A DNA stretch of 9,090 bases from Candidatus Nanopelagicales bacterium (GCA_025455985.1 JALOLM010000171.1:1-9090), one strand, 5' to 3'. Positions 1 through 6,378 are shown, counted from the stretch's first letter. Made by a program: numbers and translations. Notes: a model not told the origin generated them from the sequence alone.

Positions 1-266
1 GGTTTCGCGGGGGCGACCTCGGTCGGTTCGGTGAGCGAGGACAACATCCGCTTCGGGTGCAGGTCGGCCAGCGACTGCAGATCCTTGGTCACCGACCCCA
101 GTTCGGCGGAGTCGCCCAGCTGGGCCCTGGCAGCACCGGCAGTCTCACGCGCCTTGGCCACAAATCGGCCTGCGCTGGCGGCCGCACCGGGAAGCTTGTC
201 CGGTCCGAACACCAGCAGGGCGAGCAGGCCAAGGACCAGCAACTCGCCCAAGCCGATGTCGAACAC
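1..266 (-). CDS. tatB: Twin-arginine translocase subunit TatB (3' end outside window)
   Basis: TatB is an inner-membrane component of the Tat pathway, which exports folded proteins with twin-arginine signals; with TatC it forms the substrate receptor. The visible 88 residues begin MFDIGLGELLVLG, a hydrophobic helix of about 18 residues, followed by the FGPDKLP hinge typical of TatA/TatB and then an amphipathic Ala/Arg-rich helix (roughly residues 28-50). The start MFDIG with Glu at position 8 favours TatB over TatA. The start is a GTG; AGGAG abuts it with almost no spacing, so initiation may depend on coupling with htrA, whose stop lies 14 nt upstream. The reading frame runs off the left edge, so the C-terminal tail is not visible. 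htrA followed by tatB is the familiar actinobacterial order. Confidence 0.93.
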   Translation of the reverse strand, partial: MFDIGLGELLVLGLLALLVFGPDKLPGAAASAGRFVAKARETAGAARAQLGDSAELGSVTKDLQSLADLHPKRMLSSLTEPTEVAPAK

Positions 267-280
267 TCCTACAGGGTACG

Positions 281-1726
281 TCAGCGCTGGCCCAGGGTGA
301 CCTGGATCTCCTTGCCACTTTCGAGGGTCAGTGTGATCTGGTCGCCCGGCGCGTTCTTGCGGATGTCGGTGATCAGGGCAACCGCATCGTCAACACGCTT
401 GCCGTTGACCGCGACGATCACGTCGCCGTCCTGCAGACCCGCCTCCTCCGCAGGCCCTCCAGCAGTCACCGCCTGGACGCGGGCGCCCTGGCCGGAGAAG
501 CTGAAGTCGATCTCCGCGCCGATGATCGGCGTCGAGGCAGTACCCGTACGGATGAGTTCCTGGGCGATGCGGTTGGCGGTGTTGATCGGAATGGCGAATC
601 CGAGTCCGATGCTGCCCGCCTGACCGTCGGAGCCCGTGCTCAATGACGCGATCGCGGAGTTGACTCCGATGACCTGCCCCTCTGAGTTCACCAGCGGTCC
701 CCCCGAGTTGCCCGGGTTGATCGGAGCATCAGTCTGAATGGCGCTGATGAACGACGTCTCACCGCCCCCGTCTCCGCCGGCGGTGACCGGCCGGTCCAGT
801 GCGCTCACTATGCCGCTGGTGACGGTTCCCTCAAGACCCAGGGGGGAACCGATCGCGATGGCCTGGTCGCCCACCTTGACGCTGCCCGCATCGCCGATGA
901 CCACCGGCGTCAGGCCGGTCCGGTCGATCTTCACGACGGCGAGGTCATAGTCGGCGTTGCGTCCCACCAGCTCGCCGGGCAGTCGGGTCCCGTCCTTGAG
1001 GACCACCTCGATCGTGCCGCTGTCGGCGGCGGCCTCGATGACGTGGTTGTTGGTCAGGATGTAACCGTCCTCACTGACCACGAAGCCGGATCCTGAACCG
1101 GCTTGGCCGTTCCCGCTCACCTCCAGCGAAACGACGCTGGGCAGCACCGCTTCGGCGATGGCCGCGATGGAGCCGTCGGCACGAGTGGAGAGTCCCTCGG
1201 GGCTGTTCGGCGCGTTCACGGTGACCGATGAGGTGGTGCCTGAGTCGCTGGCCAACTCGTATCCGAGCGCACCTCCGCCGAGGCCGGCCAGAAGCCCGGT
1301 GATGGCGGCGATGGCGATGTACTTGCCTGCCCCACCGGACTTCGCGGGCTGGGCAGGCGCCTGCAGCGGCGCCCCAGGCGGTGGCGGCAGGTACCCGTCC
1401 GCGCCGGGCGTGGGCCACTGACTCTGCGGTTGCTCGGGCTGGGCGTACTGCGGATAGGCAGTCGTCTGCTGGTACTGCTGGTATTGCGAATACTGCTGAT
1501 CGGGGTCGAGGACCTGCGTGCTGTGGTCGGGAGCAGGCCACTGCCCCGGATCCTGGGCGGGCTGGGCAGCAGGCCACTGCTGTGACTGGGTGTCCGGCGC
1601 GGGCCAGGCGGTAGAGGCCTCGGCCGCGGGCACCGTATCGCTGTAGTCAGGCGCCGCAGGCTGTTCCTGCTCCGACCCGCCGGGCACCTCGGAAGGGCCT
1701 CCGGGCGGCACCTGATCGTTCGACAT
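281..1726 (-). CDS. htrA: HtrA/DegP-like membrane-anchored serine protease with PDZ domain
   Basis: Trypsin-like serine protease of the HtrA (S1C) family, likely handling misfolded extracytoplasmic proteins. The 481-residue protein has a long Pro/Gln/Tyr-rich cytoplasmic region (residues 1-125, with QYQQYQQ-type runs), one membrane segment (about 136-159, start YIAIAAITG), a protease domain and one PDZ domain (about 400-481, with GLQDGDVIVAVNG). The catalytic triad is intact: His228 (TNNHV), Asp261 (DYDLAVVK) and Ser341 (NPGNSGGP). I chose the ATG at 1726 because GAGGAG lies exactly 6 nt upstream. A GTG at 1759, also preceded by a purine-rich stretch, would add 11 residues. The gene probably forms an operon with tatB. 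The architecture matches mycobacterial HtrA (Rv1223), but the sigma factor and anti-sigma genes that precede it there are absent here. Confidence 0.95.
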   Translation of the reverse strand: MSNDQVPPGGPSEVPGGSEQEQPAAPDYSDTVPAAEASTAWPAPDTQSQQWPAAQPAQDPGQWPAPDHSTQVLDPDQQYSQYQQYQQTTAYPQYAQPEQPQSQWPTPGADGYLPPPPGAPLQAPAQPAKSGGAGKYIAIAAITGLLAGLGGGALGYELASDSGTTSSVTVNAPNSPEGLSTRADGSIAAIAEAVLPSVVSLEVSGNGQAGSGSGFVVSEDGYILTNNHVIEAAADSGTIEVVLKDGTRLPGELVGRNADYDLAVVKIDRTGLTPVVIGDAGSVKVGDQAIAIGSPLGLEGTVTSGIVSALDRPVTAGGDGGGETSFISAIQTDAPINPGNSGGPLVNSEGQVIGVNSAIASLSTGSDGQAGSIGLGFAIPINTANRIAQELIRTGTASTPIIGAEIDFSFSGQGARVQAVTAGGPAEEAGLQDGDVIVAVNGKRVDDAVALITDIRKNAPGDQITLTLESGKEIQVTLGQR

Positions 1727-1732
1727 CTGTGA

Positions 1733-1738
1733 CTCCTC
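1733..1738 (-). promoter_or_regulatory. Shine-Dalgarno of htrA
   Basis: GAGGAG on the minus strand, 6 nt from the ATG at 1726. It decides the start codon of htrA in favour of 1726 over the upstream GTG at 1759. Confidence 0.7.
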
Positions 1739-1757
1739 ATGGTCCACGAATGAACTC

Positions 1758-1788
1758 ACGGTAACCCTCTCCCTGTATGAACTCGCAA
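1758..1788 (-). promoter_or_regulatory. Candidate promoter of htrA-tatB
   Basis: On the minus strand TACCGT (1763-1758) fits the actinobacterial -10 form TAnnnT and would place the transcript start near 1751. That leaves a short leader containing the GAGGAG ribosome site. TTGCGA (1788-1783) is a weak -35 at a long 19-nt spacing. I looked for a GGAAC/GTT-type (SigE-like) promoter at proper spacing and did not find one. Inference from motif only. Confidence 0.3.
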
Positions 1789-1926
1789 TTCAGGATGCGA
1801 CCACGGGGCGCAGACTGGAAGCCAGTAGCGGTAAGGGGTGCGTCAAAGGCATGTAATGACTCCCCGGGAGCCACCGCGATCATCAGCCAACAGCAGGAGG
1901 GTGCTCCGCGCGCCGTTCCCGGCCGG

Positions 1927-1932
1927 TACTGT
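1927..1932 (+). promoter_or_regulatory. Candidate -10 element for a leaderless O-methyltransferase mRNA
   Basis: TACTGT followed by 7 nt and then the ATG at 1940. There is no Shine-Dalgarno in front of this ATG, so transcription may start at or near the A of the start codon. The same hexamer stands in front of dapE. No good -35 is visible. Confidence 0.45.
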
Positions 1933-1939
1933 CGTGGTC

Positions 1940-2545
1940 ATGGATTCCACCAGCGTCAACGCGAAGGACCTGTTGACCTTCTGCGAGAACTGGAACACCG
2001 CCATCCTCACTGCCGAATCGACGACCGTGAACGCCAGTGTGCTGCGCCTGCTGTCGTTGTGCGCGGCTTTGACGAACGCGTCGGCTGCCGTGGAGGTGGG
2101 GGCTCACAACGGCACCACAGGGCTGGCGCTGTTCGAGGGGATGGCTGAAGAGGGCATCCTCACCTCGGTGGAGCCCGATCCGGAGCAGCTGCGCCTGGCG
2201 AAGGAGAGCTTCGTGGCCGCGGAGATCCCCCACGGCCGGACCCGGCTCATCGCGGCCGACCCGCACGAGGTCCTCACCCGCCTCACCGACGGCCATTACG
2301 ACTTGTTCCTCTCCGCGGACAAGCCAGCCGATCATGCGGCGTTCGCCGAACAGGCCGAGCGACTCCTACGCCCCGGTGGGATTGCGATCTTCCTCAACGT
2401 TGCCGACGCCGCCGATCCCGCCAAGCGAGAGCCCGAGCAACTGGCCGTTCGCCAGTTCACCGAGCTGATGCACGGCGACGAGAAGTGGCTGACGACGTTG
2501 CTGCCCCTCGCGGACGGCGTGCTGATCGCGGTGCTCCGGCCGTAG
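1940..2545 (+). CDS. O-methyltransferase (class I SAM-dependent, Rv1220c type)
   Basis: A 201-residue protein with a Rossmann methyltransferase fold. AdoMet motif I is at 51-62 (VEVGAHNGTTG), the acidic end of strand 2 is SVEPD near 76-80, and a post-I block lies near 119-128 (HYDLFLSADK). The C-terminal ADGVLIAVLR matches the end of mycobacterial Rv1220c, which lies next to sigE. By family resemblance it transfers methyl groups to a small hydroxylated acceptor; the substrate is unknown. Oddity: family members of the metal-dependent type usually carry IDADK, whereas here Ser replaces the first Asp (LSADK), so the divalent-metal site may be altered. Start: the ATG at 1940 gives the usual family length and lies behind a TAnnnT hexamer. 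An in-frame GTG at 1838 would add 34 residues with no family resemblance. The gene is divergent from htrA and convergent with the aminopeptidase gene. Confidence 0.85.
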   Translation: MDSTSVNAKDLLTFCENWNTAILTAESTTVNASVLRLLSLCAALTNASAAVEVGAHNGTTGLALFEGMAEEGILTSVEPDPEQLRLAKESFVAAEIPHGRTRLIAADPHEVLTRLTDGHYDLFLSADKPADHAAFAEQAERLLRPGGIAIFLNVADAADPAKREPEQLAVRQFTELMHGDEKWLTTLLPLADGVLIAVLRP

Positions 2546-2549
2546 TCGG

Positions 2550-3907
2550 CTAGAAGCGCGCCCCGTCGGCGAGCCACCTGCACAACAGCGCCACCCCGAA
2601 ACCGGTGGCACCCAGATGCTTCACACCGGCATTCACGGTCGACCGGGCGGGTCCGGCGATATCCAGATGAGCCCACGGAACATCTGCCACAAACGCCTGC
2701 AGGTACAACGCGGCTGTGATGGAACCAGCCCCCACATTGGTGGTCGGGATGTGGCAGCGATCGGCGATGTCCGAGTCCAGCGCGTGCCGATAGCCCTGCC
2801 ACAAAGGCATCGGCCACACCTGATCACCACTGTGGCGGCCAGCCGACACCAGCGAGCGCGACAACCTCGCACGGTTGGCGTAGACCGCCGCATACTCCCG
2901 GGACAGCGCCAGGGTGGCAGCCCCGGTGAGCGTGGCCAGGTCGACCATCACGTCCGGTGAGAACGTGCGCGCGTATGACAGCAAGTCGGCGAGCACAAGA
3001 CGGCCCTCAGCGTCGGTGTTGCGCACCTCGGAGGTCTGACCATCCACGTGCGTGATCACGTCACCGGGGCGGTAGGAAGCGCCACCGAAGGCGTTCTCAG
3101 CCAGCCCGAGCACCACTGTCAGGTCCGCTTCGGCCGGGGCGACAGGCAGCACCGACAAGACCGCGGCGGCCCCGGCCATATCGGTCTTCATCAGTGCCAT
3201 CGAATCCCGCGGCTTCAACGACAGGCCGCCGGAGTCGAAGGTGATCCCCTTGCCGATCAGTGCCACCCGGGGCCCGGTTCCAGGACGACGCAGCACCACG
3301 ACCCGCGGCGGGCTGGCAGAACCCTGCCCCACTGCCAGGACTCCACCGAAACCCCCGGCGGTCAACTGGCGTACCCCGAGGACCTCGATGTCGGCGCCGG
3401 TGAGCCTGGCGACCTTTCTCGCCTGCGCGACCATCCAGGCCGGGTTCTTCGTGTTCGAGGGCGTGTCGCCCAACTCCCGGGCGTCCAGCACGGCTTGCGC
3501 GACGCCCAGTGTCTCGCTGAGATCCGGCGCATCCGGCGGGAGCAGCAGCGTGCGAGCGTCACCGCGCGGCCCACCCAGCAACCATCCGCGGACGAACTCG
3601 CGCAGTTGTCCGGCCCGCGGTTGACTGGCGAAGCCGACGTCACCGGCCGGGACACGCCGGGCGACCGCCGCTCCGAACTGTGACTGGCGAAGCCGACGTC
3701 ACCGGCCGGGACACGCCGGGCGACCGCCGCTCCGAACTGAGCCCAGTCGTGCGGCTTTCCGGCGACCACCACCCAGCGCCGCTCACCGTCGCCCTGCACA
3801 AGCACCTCGCCGTCAGAAGGCAACAGCACCTCGGGTACCACCACGCGATCATGACCCACGATCGCGATCACACCGTCGGGCTCAGCCGTACTGCGTACAA
3901 CGCGCAT
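2550..3907 (-). pseudogene. pepA: M17 leucyl aminopeptidase gene, frame broken by a 59-bp tandem duplication
   Basis: M17 cytosol aminopeptidases remove N-terminal residues from peptides using two metal ions. Reading from the ATG at 3907, the first 75 residues (MRVVRSTAEPDG to DVGFAS) are in one frame; the rest, from QPRAGQLREFVRGW onward to the stop at 2550, is in another. A perfect 59-bp direct duplication (3622-3680 and 3681-3739) lies exactly at the switch. Since 59 is not a multiple of 3, it shifts the frame and the upstream frame then ends at 3362. Removing one copy gives an uninterrupted protein of 432 residues (434 from a GTG at 3913). All catalytic blocks lie downstream and are intact: IGKGITFDSGGLSLKP (metal-binding Lys and Asp, catalytic Lys), MKTDMAG (Asp) and the signature NTDAEGRL (Asp, Glu, catalytic Arg). 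At about 430 residues it is shorter than E. coli PepA (about 500), mainly in the N-terminal domain. As written no full-length enzyme can be made; it may be a real recent mutation or an assembly error. Confidence 0.88.
3622..3739. repeat. Perfect 59-bp tandem direct repeat (two copies)
   Basis: Copy 1 is 3622-3680 and copy 2 is 3681-3739; both begin TGACTGGCGAAG and end CTCCGAACTG, identical over all 59 positions. The bases just outside do not extend the match on either side (T3621 versus G3680; A3740 versus T3681), so there is no partial third copy and no flanking microhomology. It lies inside the aminopeptidase gene and shifts its frame by 59 nt. Confidence 0.97.
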
Positions 3908-3913
3908 CGTCAC

Positions 3914-3919
3914 ACCGTA
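3914..3919 (-). promoter_or_regulatory. Candidate -10 element for a leaderless aminopeptidase mRNA
   Basis: On the minus strand TACGGT is followed by 6 nt (GTGACG) and then the ATG at 3907; there is no Shine-Dalgarno. This favours the ATG at 3907 over the in-frame GTG at 3913, which would fall upstream of the predicted transcript start. Confidence 0.4.
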
Positions 3920-3945
3920 TCCACACCGACCGGACCTGACATGCC

Positions 3946-3979
3946 GAAGCGGGCCCCGGTTCGTACCAGGACCCGCTTC
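3946..3979 (-). terminator. Hairpin downstream of the DUF3117 gene, possible terminator
   Basis: Inverted repeat GAAGCGGG (3946-3953) and CCCGCTTC (3972-3979), 8 perfect GC-rich pairs, extendable by two more pairs after one mismatch. It begins 14 nt past the DUF3117 stop codon and precedes the aminopeptidase promoter. No T-run follows on either strand, so it is not a classic intrinsic terminator; actinobacterial terminators often lack the T-run. Confidence 0.4.
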
Positions 3980-3993
3980 ACGACAATCCGGAC

Positions 3994-4158
3994 CTACCCG
4001 ATGCTCTGTAGCAGACCACCGAGTTCCTCGGCCTCCTCGCGGGAGATCTCCACCACCAGGCGGCCGCCACCTTCAAGGGGGACCCGCATCACATAGCCAC
4101 GTCCCTCTTTGGTGACCTCCATAGGGCCATCACCCGTCCGCGGCTTCATGGCCGCCAT
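3994..4158 (-). CDS. DUF3117 family small protein (Rv1211-like)
   Basis: A 54-residue protein beginning MAAMKPRTGDGPMEVTKEG and continuing RGYVMRVPLEGGGRLVVEIS, which matches the highly conserved actinobacterial DUF3117 family over its whole length. The biochemical role is not established; the M. tuberculosis relative Rv1211 has been described as calmodulin-like, but I see no EF-hand loop here. Start: the ATG at 4158 has AAAGGGG 6 nt upstream and gives the family N-terminus; an upstream in-frame start at 4251 would add 31 residues lacking family resemblance. It is preceded by a candidate promoter and followed by a hairpin, so it is probably a single-gene transcript. The C-terminal half (ISREEAEELGGLLQSIG) looks like a short helix. 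Confidence 0.9.
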   Translation of the reverse strand: MAAMKPRTGDGPMEVTKEGRGYVMRVPLEGGGRLVVEISREEAEELGGLLQSIG

Positions 4159-4164
4159 ATCGGT

Positions 4165-4171
4165 CCCCTTT
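4165..4171 (-). promoter_or_regulatory. Shine-Dalgarno of the DUF3117 gene
   Basis: AAAGGGG on the minus strand, 6 nt from the ATG at 4158; it supports the short start. Confidence 0.6.
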
Positions 4172-4229
4172 CGTCGATCACAAGACCACTTGCGTGCCCG
4201 CAGGGCTGCGGAACTCACCTTCACGCGTA

Positions 4230-4258
4230 GGGGTAGTCTATCCCGCCTCACAGGTCAA
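4230..4258 (-). promoter_or_regulatory. Candidate sigma-A type promoter of the DUF3117 gene
   Basis: On the minus strand TTGACC (4258-4253) is followed after 17 nt by TACCCC (4235-4230), about 72 nt before the DUF3117 ATG. The -35 is good and the -10 weak; TAGACT (4240-4235) is a better -10 hexamer but only 12 nt away. The rest of the 185-nt gap 4159-4343 shows no gene or strong hairpin. Confidence 0.4.
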
Positions 4259-4343
4259 CGTGCGCCGCTGTCGCTGATCGGTGAGGTTCGGCGTGACGTA
4301 CCTGCTAGGCAGCCCGGGACGTCTGATCAAGGTCCTCCAGGTG

Positions 4344-4664
4344 CTACGACGGACTCTCGTCACCTCGCGGGGCAAACGGCAGGCCTGCCGACGCCTCGCG
4401 GGCTGCCGCTGCGACCGAATCGGCCTCCAGTTCCGCAATGCGATTGCGCAGGGTCGCCAGGGCTGCGTCCACATCGTCCATCCGGTAGCCACGCACGGCC
4501 ACGGGGAAGCGCAGCTGGTCCACGTCGGCCGGGCTGGGACGCTCGGGCAGCCACGCCAGGTAACGCTGGACCGTGGGCTGCGGTACCGCCGGCAGGCGAC
4601 CTGCGAGCACCAAGCCGAGGGCCACCACGATGCCGAAGGCCAGCAGCGCGAACAGCCATGCCAT
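4344..4664 (-). CDS. Small membrane protein with DivIVA-like domain (Rv1209-like)
   Basis: A 106-residue protein: an N-terminal membrane helix (about residues 2-22, start MAWLFALLAFGIVVALG), a short linker, a DivIVA-type segment at about 51-80 (LRFPVAVRGYRMDDVDAALA followed by a short coiled coil), and an Ala-rich, then Pro/Ser tail. The block F-x-x-x-x-R-G-Y-x-x-x-x-V-D is the usual DivIVA N-terminal signature. Such proteins can mark membrane sites of cell-wall growth, but the coiled coil here is too short to be a full DivIVA/Wag31; its role is unknown. Start: the ATG at 4664 has GGAGGGAG 5 nt upstream. It lies divergent from folP2 with 59 nt between starts, and the neighbourhood mirrors Rv1209 near folP2 in mycobacteria. 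Confidence 0.82.
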   Translation of the reverse strand: MAWLFALLAFGIVVALGLVLAGRLPAVPQPTVQRYLAWLPERPSPADVDQLRFPVAVRGYRMDDVDAALATLRNRIAELEADSVAAAAREASAGLPFAPRGDESPS

Positions 4665-4723
4665 GAAGACTCCCTCCACCCGCTTCGGTGTTCCCGATCC
4701 GGATGATGACAGTCTGGCACCCT

Positions 4724-5599
4724 ATGGAACTTCCACCACCCCTGGCATTCGGCCCCCATGCGTTCGCTGCCGACGAGTTGCTCGTGATGGCGATCATCAA
4801 TCGCACACCCGATTCGTTCTACGACCAAGGCGCCACCTATGCCCACGACGCCGCGCTGGACCGGGTGGATCAAGTCGTCGAACAGGGCGCCCAGATCGTC
4901 GATATCGGCGGAGTGAAGGCCGGACCGGGGCAAACGGTGGACGCGGACGAAGAGAAGCGCCGCGTCGTCTCTTTCGTCGCCGAGGTCGCCTCGCGCCATC
5001 CCGGCGTGGTGATCTCCGTCGACACCTGGCGTGCAGACGTCGGGGAGGCCGTTTGCGAACAAGGGGCCACCCTGTTGAACGACGCGTGGGGTGGACATGA
5101 TCCAGGTCTGGCCGAGGTGGCTGCGCGCTACGGCGTGGGGTTGGTGTGCACACACGCCGGAGGGCTGACGCCGCGCACGCGTCCGCACCGTGTCGCCTAT
5201 CCCGATGTGATGGCCGATGTGCTGGACCGCGTCCTGGCCCAGGCTCGCCGCGCCGAGTCCCTCGGGGTCCCCCGCGCCGGGATCCTGATCGATCCCGGTC
5301 ACGACTTCGGGAAGAACACGCGGCATTCACTGGAGTGCACCCGACGGATCCCTGAGATGGTGCAGTCCGGCTGGCCGGTCCTGGTCTCCCTGAGCAACAA
5401 GGACTTCATCGGGGAAACGCTGGACAGACCGGTCGGCGAACGACTCGTCGGGACGCTGGCGACGACTGCGGTCTCCGCATGGCTGGGAGCGCGCGTGTAC
5501 CGGGTGCATGAGGTGCCTGAGACGTTCGACGTGCTGCACATGGTTCAGGCCATAGCGGGCACCCGGCAGCCTGCTGTGAGCAGGCGGGGCCTGGCCTAG
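4724..5599 (+). CDS. folP2: Dihydropteroate synthase-like protein, FolP2 type
   Basis: A TIM-barrel protein of the pterin-binding/DHPS family, 291 residues, closely resembling mycobacterial FolP2 (Rv1207). Recognisable blocks: NRTPDSF (26-32), SVDTWRA (98-104), LLNDAWGG (117-124), LIDPGHDFGKN (178-188), SNKDFIGE (214-221) and RVHEV (240-244). Authentic dihydropteroate synthases usually have GGESTRPG in loop 2 and SRKSFIG near strand 7; here these read GGVKAGPG (62-69) and SNKDFIG, so the pABA-binding loop and the Arg of SRK are changed. Mycobacterial FolP2 is reported not to replace true DHPS, so folate synthesis is doubtful. Start uncertain: the ATG at 4724 is chosen; in-frame ATGs at 4703 and 4706 and a GTG at 4688 are alternatives, none with a Shine-Dalgarno. 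The stop overlaps the convergent LOG gene. Confidence 0.85.
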   Translation: MELPPPLAFGPHAFAADELLVMAIINRTPDSFYDQGATYAHDAALDRVDQVVEQGAQIVDIGGVKAGPGQTVDADEEKRRVVSFVAEVASRHPGVVISVDTWRADVGEAVCEQGATLLNDAWGGHDPGLAEVAARYGVGLVCTHAGGLTPRTRPHRVAYPDVMADVLDRVLAQARRAESLGVPRAGILIDPGHDFGKNTRHSLECTRRIPEMVQSGWPVLVSLSNKDFIGETLDRPVGERLVGTLATTAVSAWLGARVYRVHEVPETFDVLHMVQAIAGTRQPAVSRRGLA

Positions 5600-6366
5600 A
5601 GGGTGTCCGCGTAGCGGTCCACCTTCCGGATGGCGTCGACCACCTCGGCCGGGTCATCGGTGAGGTACAGCAACTCGTGGTCGTTGTGGGCGATCTTGGC
5701 CTCGGCCGCCAAGGTGTTGCGGATCCAGTCCACCAGCCCCGCCCAGTAGGTCGTTCCCACCAGGACGATCGGGAACCTCGTGACCTTCCCGGTCTGCACC
5801 AGCGTCAAGGCCTCGAACATCTCATCGAGGGTTCCGAAGCCGCCAGGGAACACGACGAACCCACGGCTGTACTTGACGAAGCAGGTCTTGCGGACGAAGA
5901 AGTAGCGGAAGTTGACGCCGATCTCCACCCACTTGTTGATGCCCTGCTCGTGCGGCAGTTCGATCCCCAGCCCGATGCTCGTGCCGCCGGCCTCGAACGC
6001 GCCTTTGTTGGCCGCCTCCATGATCCCGGGCCCACCACCGGTGATCACTGCGTAACCGGCCTCGGCCAGGCGTCCCCCCACATCCTGCGCCGCCGCGTAT
6101 TCGGGGTGATCACGAGAAGTGCGAGCGCTTCCGAACACAGAGATCGCGGGACCCACGTTCGCCATGGCTCCAAAACCTTCGACGAACTCGGCCTGGATCC
6201 GCAACACCCGCCATGGATCGGTGTGTACCCAGTCGCCGGCACCTTCACTGTCCAGCAGGCGCTGATCGGTCGTGGAGCCCCGGGCCAGTTCGCCTCGCAG
6301 GACCACGGGACCACGCTGCCGTTGCGGGCTCGGGGGCGCGTTGACACCCGGTCTGTCATCGGTCAT
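5596..6366 (-). CDS. LOG-family protein (putative nucleoside 5'-monophosphate phosphoribohydrolase)
   Basis: LOG ('Lonely Guy') proteins cleave the ribose-base bond of cytokinin-type or purine nucleoside monophosphates. The 256-residue protein has the family's nucleotide-binding fold: SVFGSAR (76-82), GGGPGIMEAAN (110-120), Arg159-Lys160 (FFVRK) and the catalytic signature PGGFGTLDE (174-182, Glu182). An N-terminal extension of about 50 Pro/Arg-rich residues precedes the conserved domain, as in longer actinobacterial members such as Rv1205. Older lysine decarboxylase annotations of this family are incorrect. Start: the ATG at 6366 lies 6 nt after TAGGTT with no Shine-Dalgarno, which suggests a leaderless mRNA. 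It lies 61 nt downstream of the GH25 gene on the same strand and could also be read through from dapE. Substrate not determinable here. Confidence 0.9.
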   Translation of the reverse strand: MTDDRPGVNAPPSPQRQRGPVVLRGELARGSTTDQRLLDSEGAGDWVHTDPWRVLRIQAEFVEGFGAMANVGPAISVFGSARTSRDHPEYAAAQDVGGRLAEAGYAVITGGGPGIMEAANKGAFEAGGTSIGLGIELPHEQGINKWVEIGVNFRYFFVRKTCFVKYSRGFVVFPGGFGTLDEMFEALTLVQTGKVTRFPIVLVGTTYWAGLVDWIRNTLAAEAKIAHNDHELLYLTDDPAEVVDAIRKVDRYADTL

Positions 6367-6372
6367 GGCGCC

Positions 6373-6378
6373 AACCTA
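6373..6378 (-). promoter_or_regulatory. Candidate -10 element for a leaderless LOG-family mRNA
   Basis: On the minus strand TAGGTT is followed by 6 nt (GGCGCC) and then the ATG at 6366. It sits in the loop of a 5-bp inverted repeat, GGCGC (6367-6371) and GCGCC (6380-6384), which might be an operator or chance. No clear -35 is visible in the 61-nt gap. Confidence 0.42.

Noticed and set aside
1895..1903. AGGAGG followed by GTG as start of the O-methyltransferase
   Set aside because: The GTG directly abuts the AGGAGG with no spacing, and the ATG at 1940 fits the family length and the TAnnnT spacing better.
2550..3581. Treating the catalytic part of the aminopeptidase as a complete 343-residue gene
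   Set aside because: The start would be a TTG in the middle of the conserved WLLGGP segment with no ribosome site; homology continues upstream through the duplication in the shifted frame.
3622..3739. CRISPR-like or mobile-element repeat
   Set aside because: Only two copies with no spacer, no inverted ends, no transposase nearby, and the sequence is ordinary coding sequence of the host gene.
4238..5326. Long minus-strand open frame of 362 codons overlapping folP2
   Set aside because: It is antisense to folP2 and overlaps the DivIVA-like gene in another frame; the translation is Arg/His/Pro-rich without any family resemblance, typical of a GC-rich shadow frame.
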